A stretch of 64,000 bases of DNA. Source: Dipteris shenzhenensis (taxonomy: Eukaryota; Polypodiophyta; Polypodiopsida; Gleicheniales). Position numbers and translations under genes: made by a program. Position 1 is the stretch's first letter. Every line of letters begins with the position of its first letter. The notes under the pieces were generated by a model. That model worked only from the letters and a program-made list of their open reading frames with translations, did no database searches and was not told the origin of the DNA. Positions 32,622 through 44,296 of this stretch are shown in pieces. The DNA is taken from the NCBI GenBank assembly GCA_047967505.1, contig CM106539.1; one strand, 5' to 3'.

Positions 32622-33200
32622 TGTTTATATGGAGATGCCACTACCAATGCCGGATCCAATTGATCCAGATGGATTTAGAGAAGAAGATGAAGATCACAAT
32701 ATGAGCCAAGAGGAAGATGTGCATAATGACATCATATGGGAAAAAGATGGAGATCACGATATTGAGGAAGAAGGTGATGCTCATCAAGAATCACCCGACT
32801 TTATTGAAGAAGATAATCAAGTTTATGGTGAACGTACGATGATGATGCAGGAGATCAACTCAGTATAGAGTTGGAGATAGACTTGTTTGGCACACTAGAC
32901 TTGGCTCAAGATGAAGCTAATTCTCAAGCATAGACATGAATATATGAGCTTTGAACTTGATGTACATGCTCTTGTACTTTTATTCTTTCAAAGGATCAAA
33001 CATGTACATGCTCTCGTATTGTTATTCTCTATGAGATCAAACATGTATGAAAATTTAAAAAAATTTGTCATTGGAAAAAACTAACTTTTAAGGCCTATAT
33101 GAGTAAAAAACATCTCTAGAAAATGTCGCTATAAAATAGTATCTCAGTGTCGCTATATAGCAAAGTGCCTAATACAATGGCAAGAGCACCAAGGGATGGC
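32622..33200 (+). mobile_element. CACTA fragment nested in the copia RT
   Basis: About 580 bp, coding on the plus strand, opposite to its host element. 'MPLPMPDPIDPDGFREEDED', 'DGDHDIEEEGDAHQ' and 'IEEDNQVYGERT' match the acidic C-terminal tail of the CACTA relic at 5012-5260, including the decayed sequence after the stop ('SWR*TCLAH'). Past the coding part are two 'tgtcgctata' motifs (33126-33170), like subterminal repeats. It interrupts the RT between the conserved 'ATW' and 'PLPKDKN' boxes. Exact ends and target duplication are not resolved. Confidence 0.7.
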
Positions 33201-34600
33201 GGACACCCAGACAGGATGACATTGGGCCATGTGGCATTTGCTTCCAAGCCATCCATTTCTTCATCCATGGCTTTCTTCCATTTTTCTTTTCCCATGGCTT
33301 GCTCAAAAGAAGTGGGTTCTGGTTCTTGTGACCATATAGCCATAGTGAATGGCAGTAAATCCATCATATTTCAGCCTAGCCACAAGACACTTAGCTCTTG
33401 TAGACCTATGCAAAATAGGCTCACTTCCAGGTGCACTCAAAACATCCTTGGTCTTCCTTACTCCAGGTGTAACAACAGAGGGAATACCCAACTCATCATC
33501 AATGCTCTGTTCTGAGCCACTGGATTCACCATCCACATAAGAGTGACTTGCATTCACATCAAACATGGGCTGATCTACCTTCTCTTTTCCTTTTCGTGAT
33601 ACCTGCATACCACTATTTGCATTGCTTTAAGGAGATTCTCCTGATCTCAATCTACTTGTCCATGGTGAAGTATGTGAACCACTGCTAGAGGACACTACAA
33701 GTCCACTAATATTTTGTGATTGTTGCTGTGAATTCTATGCAGCATTACCATTTTGTGCATCTACATCATCAATCACATTTACTGGTTTATACGAGCTGCT
33801 CATCTCATAAAAAACATCTCTGCTCACTGTAAACTTACGAGTAGAAGGGTTATAGCATCTATACCCTTTCTCCTGTAGAGAATAACCAATAAAGATGCAC
33901 TGGATCCAACTTGGACCTCAACTCATTTGGCACATGAACATAGGCAATGCAACCCAAAATTTTTCAAATGAGAAGTATCTGGTTTCCTACCAGTATACAT
34001 CTCCTCTGGCGTCATGCCATGTATTGCTACAGTGGGAGTCCTGTTCATTATGTAAACTGCTGTAGCAACTGCTTCAGCCCAATAATAATCTGGTAGATCT
34101 TTTTCATTTAGCATGGCCCGAGATACCTCTCCAATATGCCTATTTTTCCTTTCTGCAAGTCCATTTTGCTGTGGGGTAAGACTGCATGAATATTGTTGCT
34201 TTATGCCATGCTCCTGCAGGAACCTTGCAAACTAATTTGAGAGGTACTCTCCCCCTCCATCTGACCTTAGGCATTTTATTTGCAGGCCTGTTTCTTTTTC
34301 AACCATAGCTTTAAAAGCTTTGAAATGCCCAAAAACTTCACTTTTCTTTTTCATAAAATACACCCAAACTTTTCTGTTGTAGTCATTAATAAAAGTGACA
34401 AAATAATGATAGCCTCCAATAGATGCAGCTTTAGTAGTCCACACATCAGAGCGGATTAATTCCAATGGCTTCTTACTCTCTTCAACATGTCTAGGAAATG
34501 GTTTCTTTGCCTGTTTTCCAAATTGATAGGCTTCACATACCTTATGCATTTCTGCAACCTTGAATTTAGGCAATCCTGCAACAATATTTTGGGCCTGCAT
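33201..34600 (-). pseudogene. Copia integrase and RT N-terminus, second element
   Basis: From 34600 leftwards: 'CEAYQFGKQAKKPFP' (end of the zinc region), 'SDVWTTKAASIGGYHYFVTF' with the first catalytic aspartate, 'FINDYNRKVWVYFMKKKSE' (the second aspartate position reads 'ND'), and 'CLRSDGGGEYLSN'. After a frame change come 'LPDYYWAEAVATAVYIMNRT', 'TPEEMYTGRKPDTSHLKNFG', and the linker to RT with 'HRSTRAKCLVARLKYDGF'. Several stops and frame changes show decay. The order gag-protease-integrase-RT confirms copia. Confidence 0.85.
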
Positions 34601-36078
34601 TGATTTAAGTCATTGTATATTAACATGACCAATGCGTTTATGCCAGATATCAATATTTGCAACTACACCGGTCCCATGTGCAAACATTGCTACACTCAAT
34701 TCAGGCATGTCTGCATCCAACGTAAACATCCTGCCCTTCTTCTTTCCTTTTGCTATCAAGCGACCGTTATTTTTCATATCCTCAACAAAGCATCCATGAG
34801 GATTAAATCTAACCTGCAAGCCCTGCTCAACCATTTGACCAATAGAAACTAGGTTCTTGGTGATATTTGGGACATGAAATACATCAAACAGGTATTTGTT
34901 TTTCCCATCTTGCATAGACAAAGGAATTTTACCAATTTTCACAATAGGATGTGCAGTATCATCACCAGTCTCCACAAATCCCAATCTTTCCATTTTCCTT
35001 GCATCCTGCATCCATTCAGCATGACCTATCATGTGGTTTGATGCACTTGAGTCAACATACCACACATCATTGCTTGCTTCTGCACTTTTCACAAAATTGG
35101 TCATGTGCTGCACCATAAATAGATGCTCATTTTTGTCATCACCTTGTCTACTAGAAGGTGCATAATTCCCTTACTGCAATTTTCCATTCATGATGTCATT
35201 CTGCTTTTTATAGCAGTCTTTAGCCATATGACCCATTTTACCATAGTAGTAGCATTCAACATTGCTATTTGCATTTTGGACTCTCTGCCATCCACCACGA
35301 CCTCTTTGGCTCCCCTTGCCTCTAGAGTTACCACGTCCTCCTCCATGGGACTAGTTTTCTTGAGTTTCCTACATGTTTTGATTTCTACCACGGCCTCCAG
35401 ATCGGCCTGCTCTACCTGTGCCTCTACCTCTTCTAGCATTTGAGTAGAAGACAGTTTCTTTTGAAGTTCCTCCTGAAGAAGATGCACCACCATTTCTCTA
35501 CTCTTCAGAAATTAGAAGAGCAAAGAACTCCTCAAAATTAGGAAATTTCTCACGGATGGCAATGGATGTCCGAAACTGTGCATAATCTTTTCCTAGACCA
35601 TTCAAGGTCACAAAAACTAAATCATCATCTTCCATGGCAACCCAATGGAAGCAAGTGCATCTGCAATCTTCTTCACCTTCATGTGGTAGTCATTGATGCT
35701 CATATTTTCTCTTTGAACATTGTGTAACTCCTGCTTGAGCTACATTTTCTTGGCTTGCATATTTGTGTTGTACATTTTTGCCAAAGTATCCCATGCCTCC
35801 TTTGGCGCACTTGCATCTTAAATATGCATAATCATAGAATCTAAAATACTGATAAACAGCTAGTACATAACTTTTCTGGATCTCTCATGCCATCCTTTAA
35901 ATGCCTGCATTTCCTATTGATTGGGAATATTAGGAAGAACTGGTTCTTCTTCATTTCCTGTAATGAACTCCCAATAGCCTTTTCTCATAAGGAAATTCAT
36001 CATTCTAAACTTCCATGCTTGGAAGTTGTTCTTATCAAGCTTTTTAGTGACAATCTATGAAAGAGAATCAAACACCAT
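34601..36078 (-). pseudogene. Copia gag and protease, second element
   Basis: Gag starts at the ATG near 36078 ('MVFDSLS') and continues 'NFQAWKFRMMNFLMRKGYWE' and 'APKEAWDTLAKMYNTNMQAK', the UBN2-type gag of plant copia elements. In-frame stops fall where relatives usually have glutamine. The zinc knuckle near 35235-35275 reads 'CYYYGKMGHMAKDC', so the second cysteine ligand is tyrosine. The protease site reads 'WYVDSSASNHMIG', where the glycine of the Asp-Ser/Thr-Gly triad is serine. The pre-integrase region follows to 34610. It is non-functional. Confidence 0.85.
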
Positions 36079-36565
36079 TATAGAACCCTCCAAAATATTC
36101 TATCACTGCAAAAAACATAGCTTCTGCCTCACAAGGGCAAATCTGCAAAACTGACGAAAGTGGTATTTGACCACACATTCACTTCCTAGTGACGATTTTG
36201 CATCAACAGGCAATAAGGATGATTCTTTAACTCCCAATATCTCTGCGCACAGGCATACGATGCAATTTTTGTGGCAACTTTTCACCGACCTGCAGAGCAG
36301 TGGTCGCACAGCAAAAACAAGGCCTTTTTCTCAATGCTTGTGGAGAACTTTTGCCTCCAAAATGGGCCCCGAAATGGCCTCGAATTAGAAAAATAAAGTC
36401 ACACCGCGAAGGGCGTCTCAATTTAAGACAATGCACTCTTGCACTTTCCGGCTGTGCTACCTGCAGAGATTTGCTCCCAAACTTGAAAAAGGAAAGCAGC
36501 ATTGATCCTCTTACCAGGACACCACGAACTTGGTTTGCTTTCTTGAGCTCCTTACCATGAACTAG

Positions 36566-36577
36566 GCTCTGATACCA
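36566..36577 (-). other. Primer-binding site, second copia element
   Basis: Minus-strand 'tggtatcagagc' directly abuts the 5' LTR end, the tRNA-iMet-type site. The leader between it and gag (36079-36565) is about 490 bases. Confidence 0.9.
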
Positions 36578-36848
36578 TGTGAAGATAGTGGGAGAGAAGG
36601 AGGGAGTCTCACTTGCAGCTTTCTCACATACACAATGGGGGAATACACACAAAGGTAGAGGTTGAAAACAATTTTCCTCTTCTTAGTTGTGAAAGCCAAA
36701 AGAACTCTGGTACAAAGAAATAGAAGAACACTATATGTGGGTCTCAAACCAAACTCAACTAACTAAGGTGGCATACTAATGGAGCCACAAACTAGAGTAC
36801 ATAAGGATAGCTGTCATCCAGCTATTATTCATGGGCGGTGTACCAACC
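36578..36848 (-). repeat. Truncated 5' LTR, second copia element
   Basis: It matches 30827-31094 with a modest number of differences. The upstream 81 bp of the LTR, including its TG end, are missing, so the promoter-proximal part is lost and no target duplication can be read. Confidence 0.9.
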
Positions 36849-37089
36849 GCATCTACATCTCCACCGGTCGATGCTAAAGCCAAACACTGCCACTCGTCAC
36901 CATCCCAAATTGCATTGCCCCATCGCCATTCAAGTACCATGCCGATCGTGGCCTTGGCCACACCCCGCCAACCATTGCCATCAAAGTTCAGTGCCGACCA
37001 TTGCCAAAGAGTTTCGAAACCAACCATCTCTTTAGAGAGTTTCAGCACCAATCGTCACCATACCAGTTTCCTGCCGATCGGGGGGATAG

Positions 37090-37110
37090 GAAATCTATAA
37101 AAGAAGGCCT
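37090..37110 (+). promoter_or_regulatory. Possible core promoter (TATAAAAG)
   Basis: 'ctataaaagaaggcc' at about 37095-37110 lies about 120 bases before the ATG at 37217. The preceding 240 bp (36849-37089) have a C-rich, non-repetitive composition unlike the neighbouring LTR. It could be the promoter of the decayed ORF that follows, or part of an LTR whose second copy I could not find. Confidence 0.4.
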
Positions 37111-37216
37111 ACCCCACTGGGTCATCGCCATAGCTGTTGCCTTGGAACTTTGTCAAAATTTACCCAAAATCTGACAGTTTTTTGCCCCCTTCCACTACAT
37201 TCCAAACAGCAAGTCT

Positions 37217-39200
37217 ATGTCCTTCCGCTCTTCCTCATCTACCGATTTCCTCGTTACTCAACTTCCACTACTGTTTGTGATGGATTCTGAACACGACTTC
37301 TTTGACTTCGAAGCTGACTTGGGCTTTCGGCCTCACCCTAACCCAATGGCCAATGGCCCATCAAGGATTCCCAAAGCACCCCTTTTGCCACAAACTGCAT
37401 GTTGAGCAAGGTACCCATGGAAGACCTATAGGATGAAGAAACTTCCACCAGGCATGCCACTCAAGAAGAGCTAACTATAGCAAGCATGCCTCCCCTAAAG
37501 ACACGAAAGCACACCTCAGTGCCAACTGCAGGTGAGTACAAGATCGTGCGGTCAGAAGCACACTCGCCACTTGGAGAAGTATGGCTCCAAGAGCTGGACG
37601 CTTGTGTAATCCCCTCGCGCTTCGCCTATGAGGGCCACGACCACACCCTCCACTACCACACAGCAACAGCATATGCCGCTCTCATCTGACAGTCATGGAG
37701 GGGCTCAATTTACAATTTTGGGTAAGATAGCCACTCATCTCTCATGCCATCTAGACATGACTATACCGGTGGAATTCCTCAAGACATATGACAACACCAA
37801 CATTGGTGTCTTGCGTGATGCAATAAGCAATCCCCACCACTACGAGATCAATCAAAACGTGGTGCGGGCAGCGTTTAACCTACTAATGGTTGGGGAGAAA
37901 TACTCCAAGCAAAAAAAGAAGCTCGACACCCTCAAGATGGTCTATCACTATGACCGCCACAAGTGTAGGGGCTGCATCTAGTTCACCGCCATCCACAAGC
38001 CTGAAGTAGAGCAACCAGCAAGAGCCTTCCAATGGCTCACTCATGTGAAGCACAAGGACCATAATCAGTCCGTTGTGCCCAATATCTTGCTAAGAATGGT
38101 GAACTTCCAAGAGTCGAACTGGGCTGACTACTGCTGCATCTAGATGCGAGATGATCTCAGTACCCATGGGGATGTCATCAACAATAATCCCATGTTGTAC
38201 ATGCCAGTCCTGTATTACTTGAAAAGTCAACATCCGCCAGTCGGCTTCAGCCTCGCCAAAAACCTCGCCACCAGTCTCATACAGATCAAGCGAGAAGAGA
38301 TAGAAACAAGGCCCAAGAGAGAGAGGACAATTCCAAGTGTCACTTTGGTCACTCAAGTGCAATCAGAAACAAGTCAACCGCTTGACCAATATGAGGACCA
38401 TGAGTTGCATGAATTCATGCAATGACAACTATGCCTATAGCGGGCAGGTCCTCAAGACAAGGGAAAATAGGTGCAAGGAGGGCCTATTCTCATTGAATAC
38501 CTCGAGGGCGATGACACCATCGAAATCAACCTCCATATAGGAGTCGAAACTATGTCAACAACCCTCATTGTGCCCTTCATCTCAGTCTCCACCAGCCCTT
38601 AGGAGACAACATCCTTTGCCACCAGCACCTCTTCCACGCCATGGGTAGGCCTAGCAGAGGCCATACAATTTTAGAGTGCACCCCAGTATAGGGCAACGGG
38701 TGGCTATAGCCACATGAGCAGTTGTCATGTGCAGATGTGATGGAGATGAATCTCTTTGAAGCCATGGCACAAATGCCCCAAGTCACCTGCATGATCTTAT
38801 AGAGGAGGAAAGAGCAAGCCTCACAACTCTCTTCTAGTCTCATCCAAAGCCAACTCTTCACGCATGAAATCCAGTCGATGATGATCATTGCTTAGGCAAT
38901 AGGCCATGCCGCACTACATCGAGCCGAAGAATACTGGGCTAAGGTGCACGACCTTGCCACCAGTGAATCCCTGGTCAAAATGCTCATGGACTAGGTGGAC
39001 AAGGTAGAGTCAACTTTGCATAGAACGCTAGAGTAGTAGGCACGGTACGCCCGCTTGCAGGAGTCCCACAACCAATAGATCTGCTCCTTACAGGATCTCT
39101 TGGCATAAGAGAGGAACCTAATGGTCTCCCTCTAAGAAGCAATAGAAAGCCAATGTGCCACCAACTAATCTGAGTCAAGTTTAGAAGACCACGAGCAGCA
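37217..39200 (+). pseudogene. Large decayed ORF, part 1, unknown family (gag-like?)
   Basis: After ATG 37217 ('MSFRSSSSTDFLVTQLPLLF') frames with clear protein character follow: 'MTIPVEFLKTYDNTNIGVLR', 'YHYDRHKCRGC', 'PARAFQWLTHVKHKDHNQ', 'NWADYCC', 'NNPMLYMPVLYYLKSQHPPV' and 'IQIKREEIETRPKRER'. Beyond 38.7 kb comes a probable coiled coil with 'EMNLFEAMAQMPQVTCMIL' and 'YWAKVHDLATSESLVKMLMD'. Stops are nearly all TAG, with a few TAA, at positions where glutamine fits. There is at least one frame change near 37660. I recognise no domain. A long helical, nucleic-acid-element-like protein in transposon surroundings suggests a gag or a lineage-specific element ORF. Confidence 0.45.
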
Positions 39201-39703
39201 GGAGTTCAGGATGTATAGGGAGGTGTCTACACAATTAGCCACATACACACTTGCACCTCGCACAATCACCCAAACCCTTCAAATGCACTTTGATGCACTT
39301 CAGATGCACTCCGCGCACAAAACCTTATCTTCCACCTAGACCTCACTACTCCGCTTCCTCCTAACACCCTCCAAACTATCCTCCACTGTAATCCTGACCA
39401 TTGCCGCCCCATCTTAGCCATGTCATATTTCTGTCTTGACCTTCAGCCCACTTCCCTATCTCTTCTCTGCCCCTCCACTCTCCAAACCCTATCCCCCATC
39501 CCATCCTTCTTAATTTTCAAGCCTGGTGCCACGTCATCATAGAGTCCCTTAATTATCATGCAGATGATGAAGTGATGCAACTCGTAAAGCCCAAGGAACT
39601 CACGCCATGGGTCTGTACTCCTAAAAGTTGGCATGCAAACATAAATTAGATGCAGACCTATGGTAGAGCCTTAGCAGTCCAATCTCAAGGAAACCTTGCG
39701 GCC

Positions 39704-40983
39704 TACCAGCCCCACCCCTCGGAATAATGTCTCCAAGACTCACTTGAGTCCTTGGTGAGCAATTTTGAAACAATTCACATAGCATACCCAGAGGAAGTAA
39801 CCAAGGAAGAGGGAAAAAATGCAGTTACCCTGTTTGATACCACCGTCCCTCCTGCAAATATTCAATTATCGCCTCCCCTAGATCCCACCCAACCTCCCCT
39901 CCCTCGGAAAACACTACCTGAGTACTCATCTAATGCCTCTAACACCACCACTGCACAGCACGGACCCTCCTTGTCCATCTCCTCTAGTGCTCCGGTCGAC
40001 CTCCCTAATAAAGCATTCAACATGCTGCTCAAAGCAGCACATTTTGTACAAAGCCCTGATGTTACAACTCTTGTAGGCCCTATCAAGCTAGAGCCCATGC
40101 TGCTTGCAGATGATGACACTTTGCCATCCCCACTAGTTTCTCCCCTTGAAGATGTTCATTGGCACTTGGACTTACAGACCTTCTAGGAGCTACCAGATAG
40201 TGCGCTAATGCACCATTGGAAGCACCAGCTTAAGGGCTCCCACCTCCACCTCTATGAAATTCTTGAGGTACGCCCCCTCACATAGTTCAAAGTCATTCAA
40301 CGACTAGCATCGTGCGCATCCCAAGCGCATGAGAGAAGGATACAACCTCACCCCCGATTCCCCACTCCCAATGATTGATGTAGATGCTAGTCTACAGCCA
40401 AAGAGGTGGCTCCCATTCTAAAGTTGGAGAAATTTTGGCGCTACTACCGCAACACACCCATCGATCATCGAGTCCACCCACTCTACATGCCCATGGAACA
40501 ACATTGGACTTGGGCCACCTTTCGTGTTCTCTAGCAGAAGGATCCCAATGTGTTGTACAATTTTCCTACATACAACTTTCCCAAGGAGATGACGTGGGAG
40601 AGTTTTTTCTTCCACCTCCAGTCATTCAATGACACATATGGCTCAGTGCCAGATCCTGCCGTCATCATCATCATCCATTTCAACCACCTTATCCTCTTAC
40701 TCCTGTGCAATCTTCCTGCCCACATCCACCCCATTGATGACCGCATCCACAATCTAAACAACCAAATTGTCTTCAACCCCGACATCGGTCCAACTTAGTT
40801 CCAGGACCTCCGTCTCTACCTCCGCATCTGCAATCTCCATGGGCATCACCTCCGCACTTACGAGGATATGCATGCCACACATTTTTGGAAATACCTTGCT
40901 TGCCTCACATCAAGGCAACTGGACCACTACGCCATCTTGCAGTCAATCCTCACCACCAACTCCTCCAGTGCAACTGACCCATG
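39704..40983 (+). pseudogene. Large decayed ORF, part 2, unknown family
   Basis: A single frame runs about 425 codons with six internal stops, five of them TAG. It starts in a Pro/Ser/Thr-rich segment ('DPTQPPLPRKTLPEYSSN'), followed by 'DLPNKAFNMLLKAAHFVQSP' and a C-terminal half with 'RYYRNTPIDHRVHPLYMPME', 'DPNVLYNFPTYNFPKEMTWE', 'FFFHLQSFNDTYGSVPDPAV', and 'THFWKYLACLTSRQLDHYAI'. The C-terminal half has no frame change, so decay seems to be by point mutation only. The family is unknown. It may continue part 1 as the second ORF of the same element. Confidence 0.45.
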
Positions 40984-41079
40984 ATCAGCAACAGGAAAGG
41001 AGGCATGTTAAAATCCACAGAGTACAACTGCCAAATGCAAGGTAATCAGTGAGTAAAGGTGACAAAGCCGAATGATCTA

Positions 41080-41560
41080 CAATGGACAAACTCAAGGGAG
41101 TTTGATACCCAAATACACCAAGATTAGTGATTACAAGCAATGTGCACACGGAAGGAGTATAGCTCAAACTCAGGGAGTTTATCCTCAAATACCCAAAAAT
41201 CGCTCCAAAGTCCAAGGATTCAAGGATTCAAGGCATAAGTTGTATGTTAAAGCTACCGCCACCCGGAACAAGGAGATGCACGCTTCTGGGCCACATCCAA
41301 GAAGCATGAGGAGCGTAAGCGCCTTGCACTTTTCAGCTCCACATCCATGAAAATAGCCATGAAAGGAGTATAGCTCAAACATAGGGAGTTTGTTCCCCAA
41401 ATATTCTAAAGCAAAGGCTTCTAGGCAGCATGTAGGGTCATTGTGGGGTGTCTTACAGAAGTTAAGCCTTGCCACTCTAGGCTTTGAGCCTAGTTTAATG
41501 GGTTCTAACCCCAAATAGGTGAAGGTGTGAGGGTGCTCAGGGAGTTTGAGCCGTAAATCA
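41080..41560. repeat. Four copies of a palindromic AAACTC(AG)GGAGTTT motif
   Basis: The imperfect palindrome 'aaactcagggagttt' or a close variant occurs at 41088-41103, 41166-41180, 41376-41392 and 41536-41550, with flanking phrases 'agtatagctc' and 'ccaaataccc' shared by several copies. Spacing is about 75, 210 and 160 bases. It is a diverged tandem arrangement in otherwise unassigned sequence. Confidence 0.6.
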
Positions 41561-41747
41561 CATGAGCCTAGGAGGTGCGAGGCTAACACCAACGCTATTT
41601 GGGAACCGGCTACAACCACCTCCTAATACTAGGTTTGTCCCAAGTGCTTTAATATGGTTAACACAAGCACTAGTTCTGCTAGTACGAAGAGATGGTAAGA
41701 ATAGCAATATGCCTTGGCACCCTACGGGCCCAAGAGCCCTTGGTTGT

Positions 41748-42130
41748 AAAGTGAGGGAGAGTGTTGAAAAGGAAAAGGGTTGGCCCTCCCTTCAAAAGGT
41801 GACATGTATAAAAGACCAAATGGTGGACTCTGGTCTTCATTATTGTTTGCACAAATAGAATACAAGCTCCCTCTTTTCTTCCAAGAGAGTGTTTTAGGTT
41901 CTCTTGTTTCCTCATAGTGCCTTTGTGGTTGTCACTCCCTTCTCCTTCTTCCCTTCCTCCTCCCTCCTTCTCCCCTCCTTGTCCCTCTCCCCTCCCCTCT
42001 TCCTCTTTCCTCTTTCCTCTTCCTCGCGTGAAACCACATTGCAACAATCCAGAGGCCGCTTGAGTGACACTTGCAGACAGCTCATGCTATGCATTGCTCC
42101 CACAAGGAGTAGCTAGGAGTGGAGACTCTG
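41748..42130 (+). mobile_element. LTR-like sequence (solo or terminal)
   Basis: A purine run ('gtgagggagag') is followed by 'tgttgaaaagg' at 41762 and, 45 bases later, by a good TATA box ('tgtataaaagacc', about 41805). A pyrimidine-rich stretch (41936-42025) follows. The start resembles a 3' LTR after its polypurine tract. No matching second LTR or internal region was found, and the right end is a guess. Confidence 0.35.
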
Positions 42131-42544
42131 TCGGCATATCTTCAACTACCCCATGACACGTGAGTCACCGCTAAGACCCACCACACCCTCCCTCCTTTAT
42201 CCCTAATAAATATCTTGCCATCATATACCACTCCCCCCCCCCTTCTTATTTAATTGAAGCCCTCCTTCCCCCCTTTATCCCTAAATACTTTATTTACTTG
42301 AAGTGCTCCCCCACCCCTCATTATCTCTAATGAGTAACCTGACCCATCTATGATGGTAGGATAAGGACCCGCTCTACTAGGTCTCAAAGTTGATAATCGC
42401 TTAAGAATTATAGGAGGATCAATTCCTTGTGCTATTGAGTGACATTGTTCACGGTGTTTTCTCCAAACTATAGAGTTAGAAAGTATATAATTGCCTTGCC
42501 TAGCTCGTGAAATAGAGCTTGGGGGAAAATGCAATCTAGAATGA

Positions 42545-42546
<2 letters not shown>
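42131..42546. other. Unassigned stretch
   Basis: The minus strand is open for about 90 codons ('QGNYILSNSIVWRKHREQCH', 'DPPIILKRLSTLRPSRAGPY') but matches nothing I recognise, and the frame runs straight into microsatellite translation. The phrase 'tgccatcatataccactcccc' at 42217 recurs at 47363. Confidence 0.35.

Positions 42547-42611
<65 letters not shown>
42547..42611 (+). repeat. Compound (TG)n(AG)n microsatellite
   Basis: About 20 TG units (42547-42588) pass directly into about 12 AG units (42588-42611). Confidence 0.95.
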
Positions 42612-43186
42612 ATCTGCAACAAAGTAAACACAAAACAGTAATGACTGATATTAGACTAAGAGAGGAGATTTTGAGATAGAGGAAGGAGGAATTTGTATAG
42701 AGACATCTTTATAACTACAAGCAAATCATGGCCTTAGGTATTATTGATCACTTCCTCTCTTTTTATTGAATCGATACATGGTGAAAGAGATGGATTCATT
42801 GCTTGCAAATAAATAACTCCACTTAGTTGCTGTAGACAAAATTTGAGCAACACATATCCTATATAGATAAAAAGTAATAGGATTAGGTACCTTTTACAGA
42901 CACGATTTCCAACTCTCCTTGGCATGCTTGTGGCACACAAGTAAAAACTTTCGGCAAAGGACTTGAACTATAGAGACCATTTGTGAGGGTTGCAAAGGGG
43001 GTTTTTTTGTGCTAAAACATACCCTACATTTAAAGACAGCCCCTTGAATTCATGTTCCCCTACTCTCTCTCTACTTTCACATCACCACTTGCTCCTAGAT
43101 CATCATGATCACACCACGTGAGCAATGCCGGACCATGCTCAACCTCAGCAGTTTGCTATGTGTCAACTCTAATGGGTCTCAACCAT
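42612..43186. other. Unassigned stretch
   Basis: No gene or repeat was recognised. Confidence 0.45.
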
Positions 43187-43390
43187 AGCAACCTTAGCAG
43201 GAACATTAGCCTTCTTTTCCTCCACTCTGTGCCATGTGGCACTCTAGCTTTGCTCCCCTAACCTCCCTCCTCTCTTCTCAGGCCTCCTGTGAACCTCCCT
43301 CTTCTCTTGTCAAGCCTCTAAATCCCAACCACATGGCTGTCTGGGATTAGTCTCTATAAAGAATATAATCGAATAGAATAGACATACGCT
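43187..43390 (+). repeat. Dispersed repeat family B, copy 1
   Basis: It shares the run 'cattagccttcttttcctcc', 'gcctcctgtgaacctccctc', 'ggctgtctgggatta' and 'ctataaagaatataat' in order with 47190-47360, and in part with 44580-44680. The 'ataaagaata' or 'taaagaatagaat' end suggests an LTR or untranslated leader. Confidence 0.6.
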
Positions 43391-43879
43391 ATCATTATTT
43401 CATCTTCATTCAAAATGATTAGATTTTCCCGATCTACAAATTAATCTCAATTCTTTCTCGCTTCTCCATCACATCACTATACCCTACCTAAGCTTGTTTA
43501 TTTTGTCATCTCCGTTTTGCAAATTCTATCGCAATTTCAAGGGTGATCAATCATGATAAACGATGAAAAACAATAAATGCTACACAACAGAAAAGCTATA
43601 CTCAAAATCTGGGGACTAATGTTGGGTACTTGGATTGGTGTCTCTAAGAATGACCAATAACTTCTCAATAACTTGCTCTACAATTGAACTCAAATTGTGT
43701 ACAGTCGAGCTCTTACAATAGAAGGGTGAGCACCAAAGGACTTGAGGATTGCTCCTCAGGCCTCCCTCCAAATGTTTGACAAAAGCAACTAGGGAAGCAT
43801 CCCTCCACATCTGCATGAGCCATAGTCTGCCCAATATGCGCCATCTATTTAGTGTGCCCACCTCCCGCATGTGCCACAT
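43391..43879. other. Unassigned stretch
   Basis: No gene was recognised. Short minus-strand frames lack any family signature. Confidence 0.4.
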
Positions 43880-44134
43880 TTATTGGCTTCCAAGTGGCAC
43901 GTGAGTGGTTTGATTGCCTATGCTCAGTTAGTGCTACATCATGACCCTATGCTCTTTCTTCCCCCCCAACCCCCCCCCCTCTCTCTCTCTCTCTCTCTCC
44001 TTCTCTTACTTTATCTCTCTATTGGCCCTCTGTCATGCAGCATCCACGGATCATATCCCTCTTTTTCTCTCTCTCTCTTTCTCTTATTTTGTCTCTCTAC
44101 TGGCCCTCTCTCCCACAGCATCCATGGGTCATAT

Positions 44135-44167
<33 letters not shown>

Positions 44168-44264
44168 TCTCCTCTCTCTCTCGTCTCGCTCTGCTATCTT
44201 CCCCCGACCGTCACACTCTCTCTCTCTCTCTCTCATCTCTCCTCTTCTCTCTATCTATTTCCCA

Positions 44265-44296
<32 letters not shown>

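Larger units (their letters stand above)
30827..36848 (-). mobile_element. Ty1/copia retrotransposon with truncated 5' LTR
   Basis: About 6 kb with a 3' LTR (30827-31175, 349 bp), a polypurine tract, RNase H, RT, integrase, protease, gag, a primer-binding site and a 5' LTR that matches only 268 bp of the 3' LTR. The outer 81 bp of the 5' LTR are missing and unrelated sequence begins at about 36849. A CACTA fragment is inserted in the RT (32622-33200). Coding is decayed. It belongs to a different family from the 18.7-24.6 kb element, as LTRs and leader differ. It inserted into, or lies beside, gypsy debris. Confidence 0.9.

Noticed and set aside
24467-36577. tRNA genes at the initiator-tRNA-like sequences
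   Set aside because: Only 12 bases match the tRNA 3' end, next to LTRs; these are primer-binding sites.
42250-42633. An organelle-like or host protein on the minus strand
   Set aside because: The frame passes directly from a microsatellite into unrecognised sequence and I could not match it to any plastid or mitochondrial gene.
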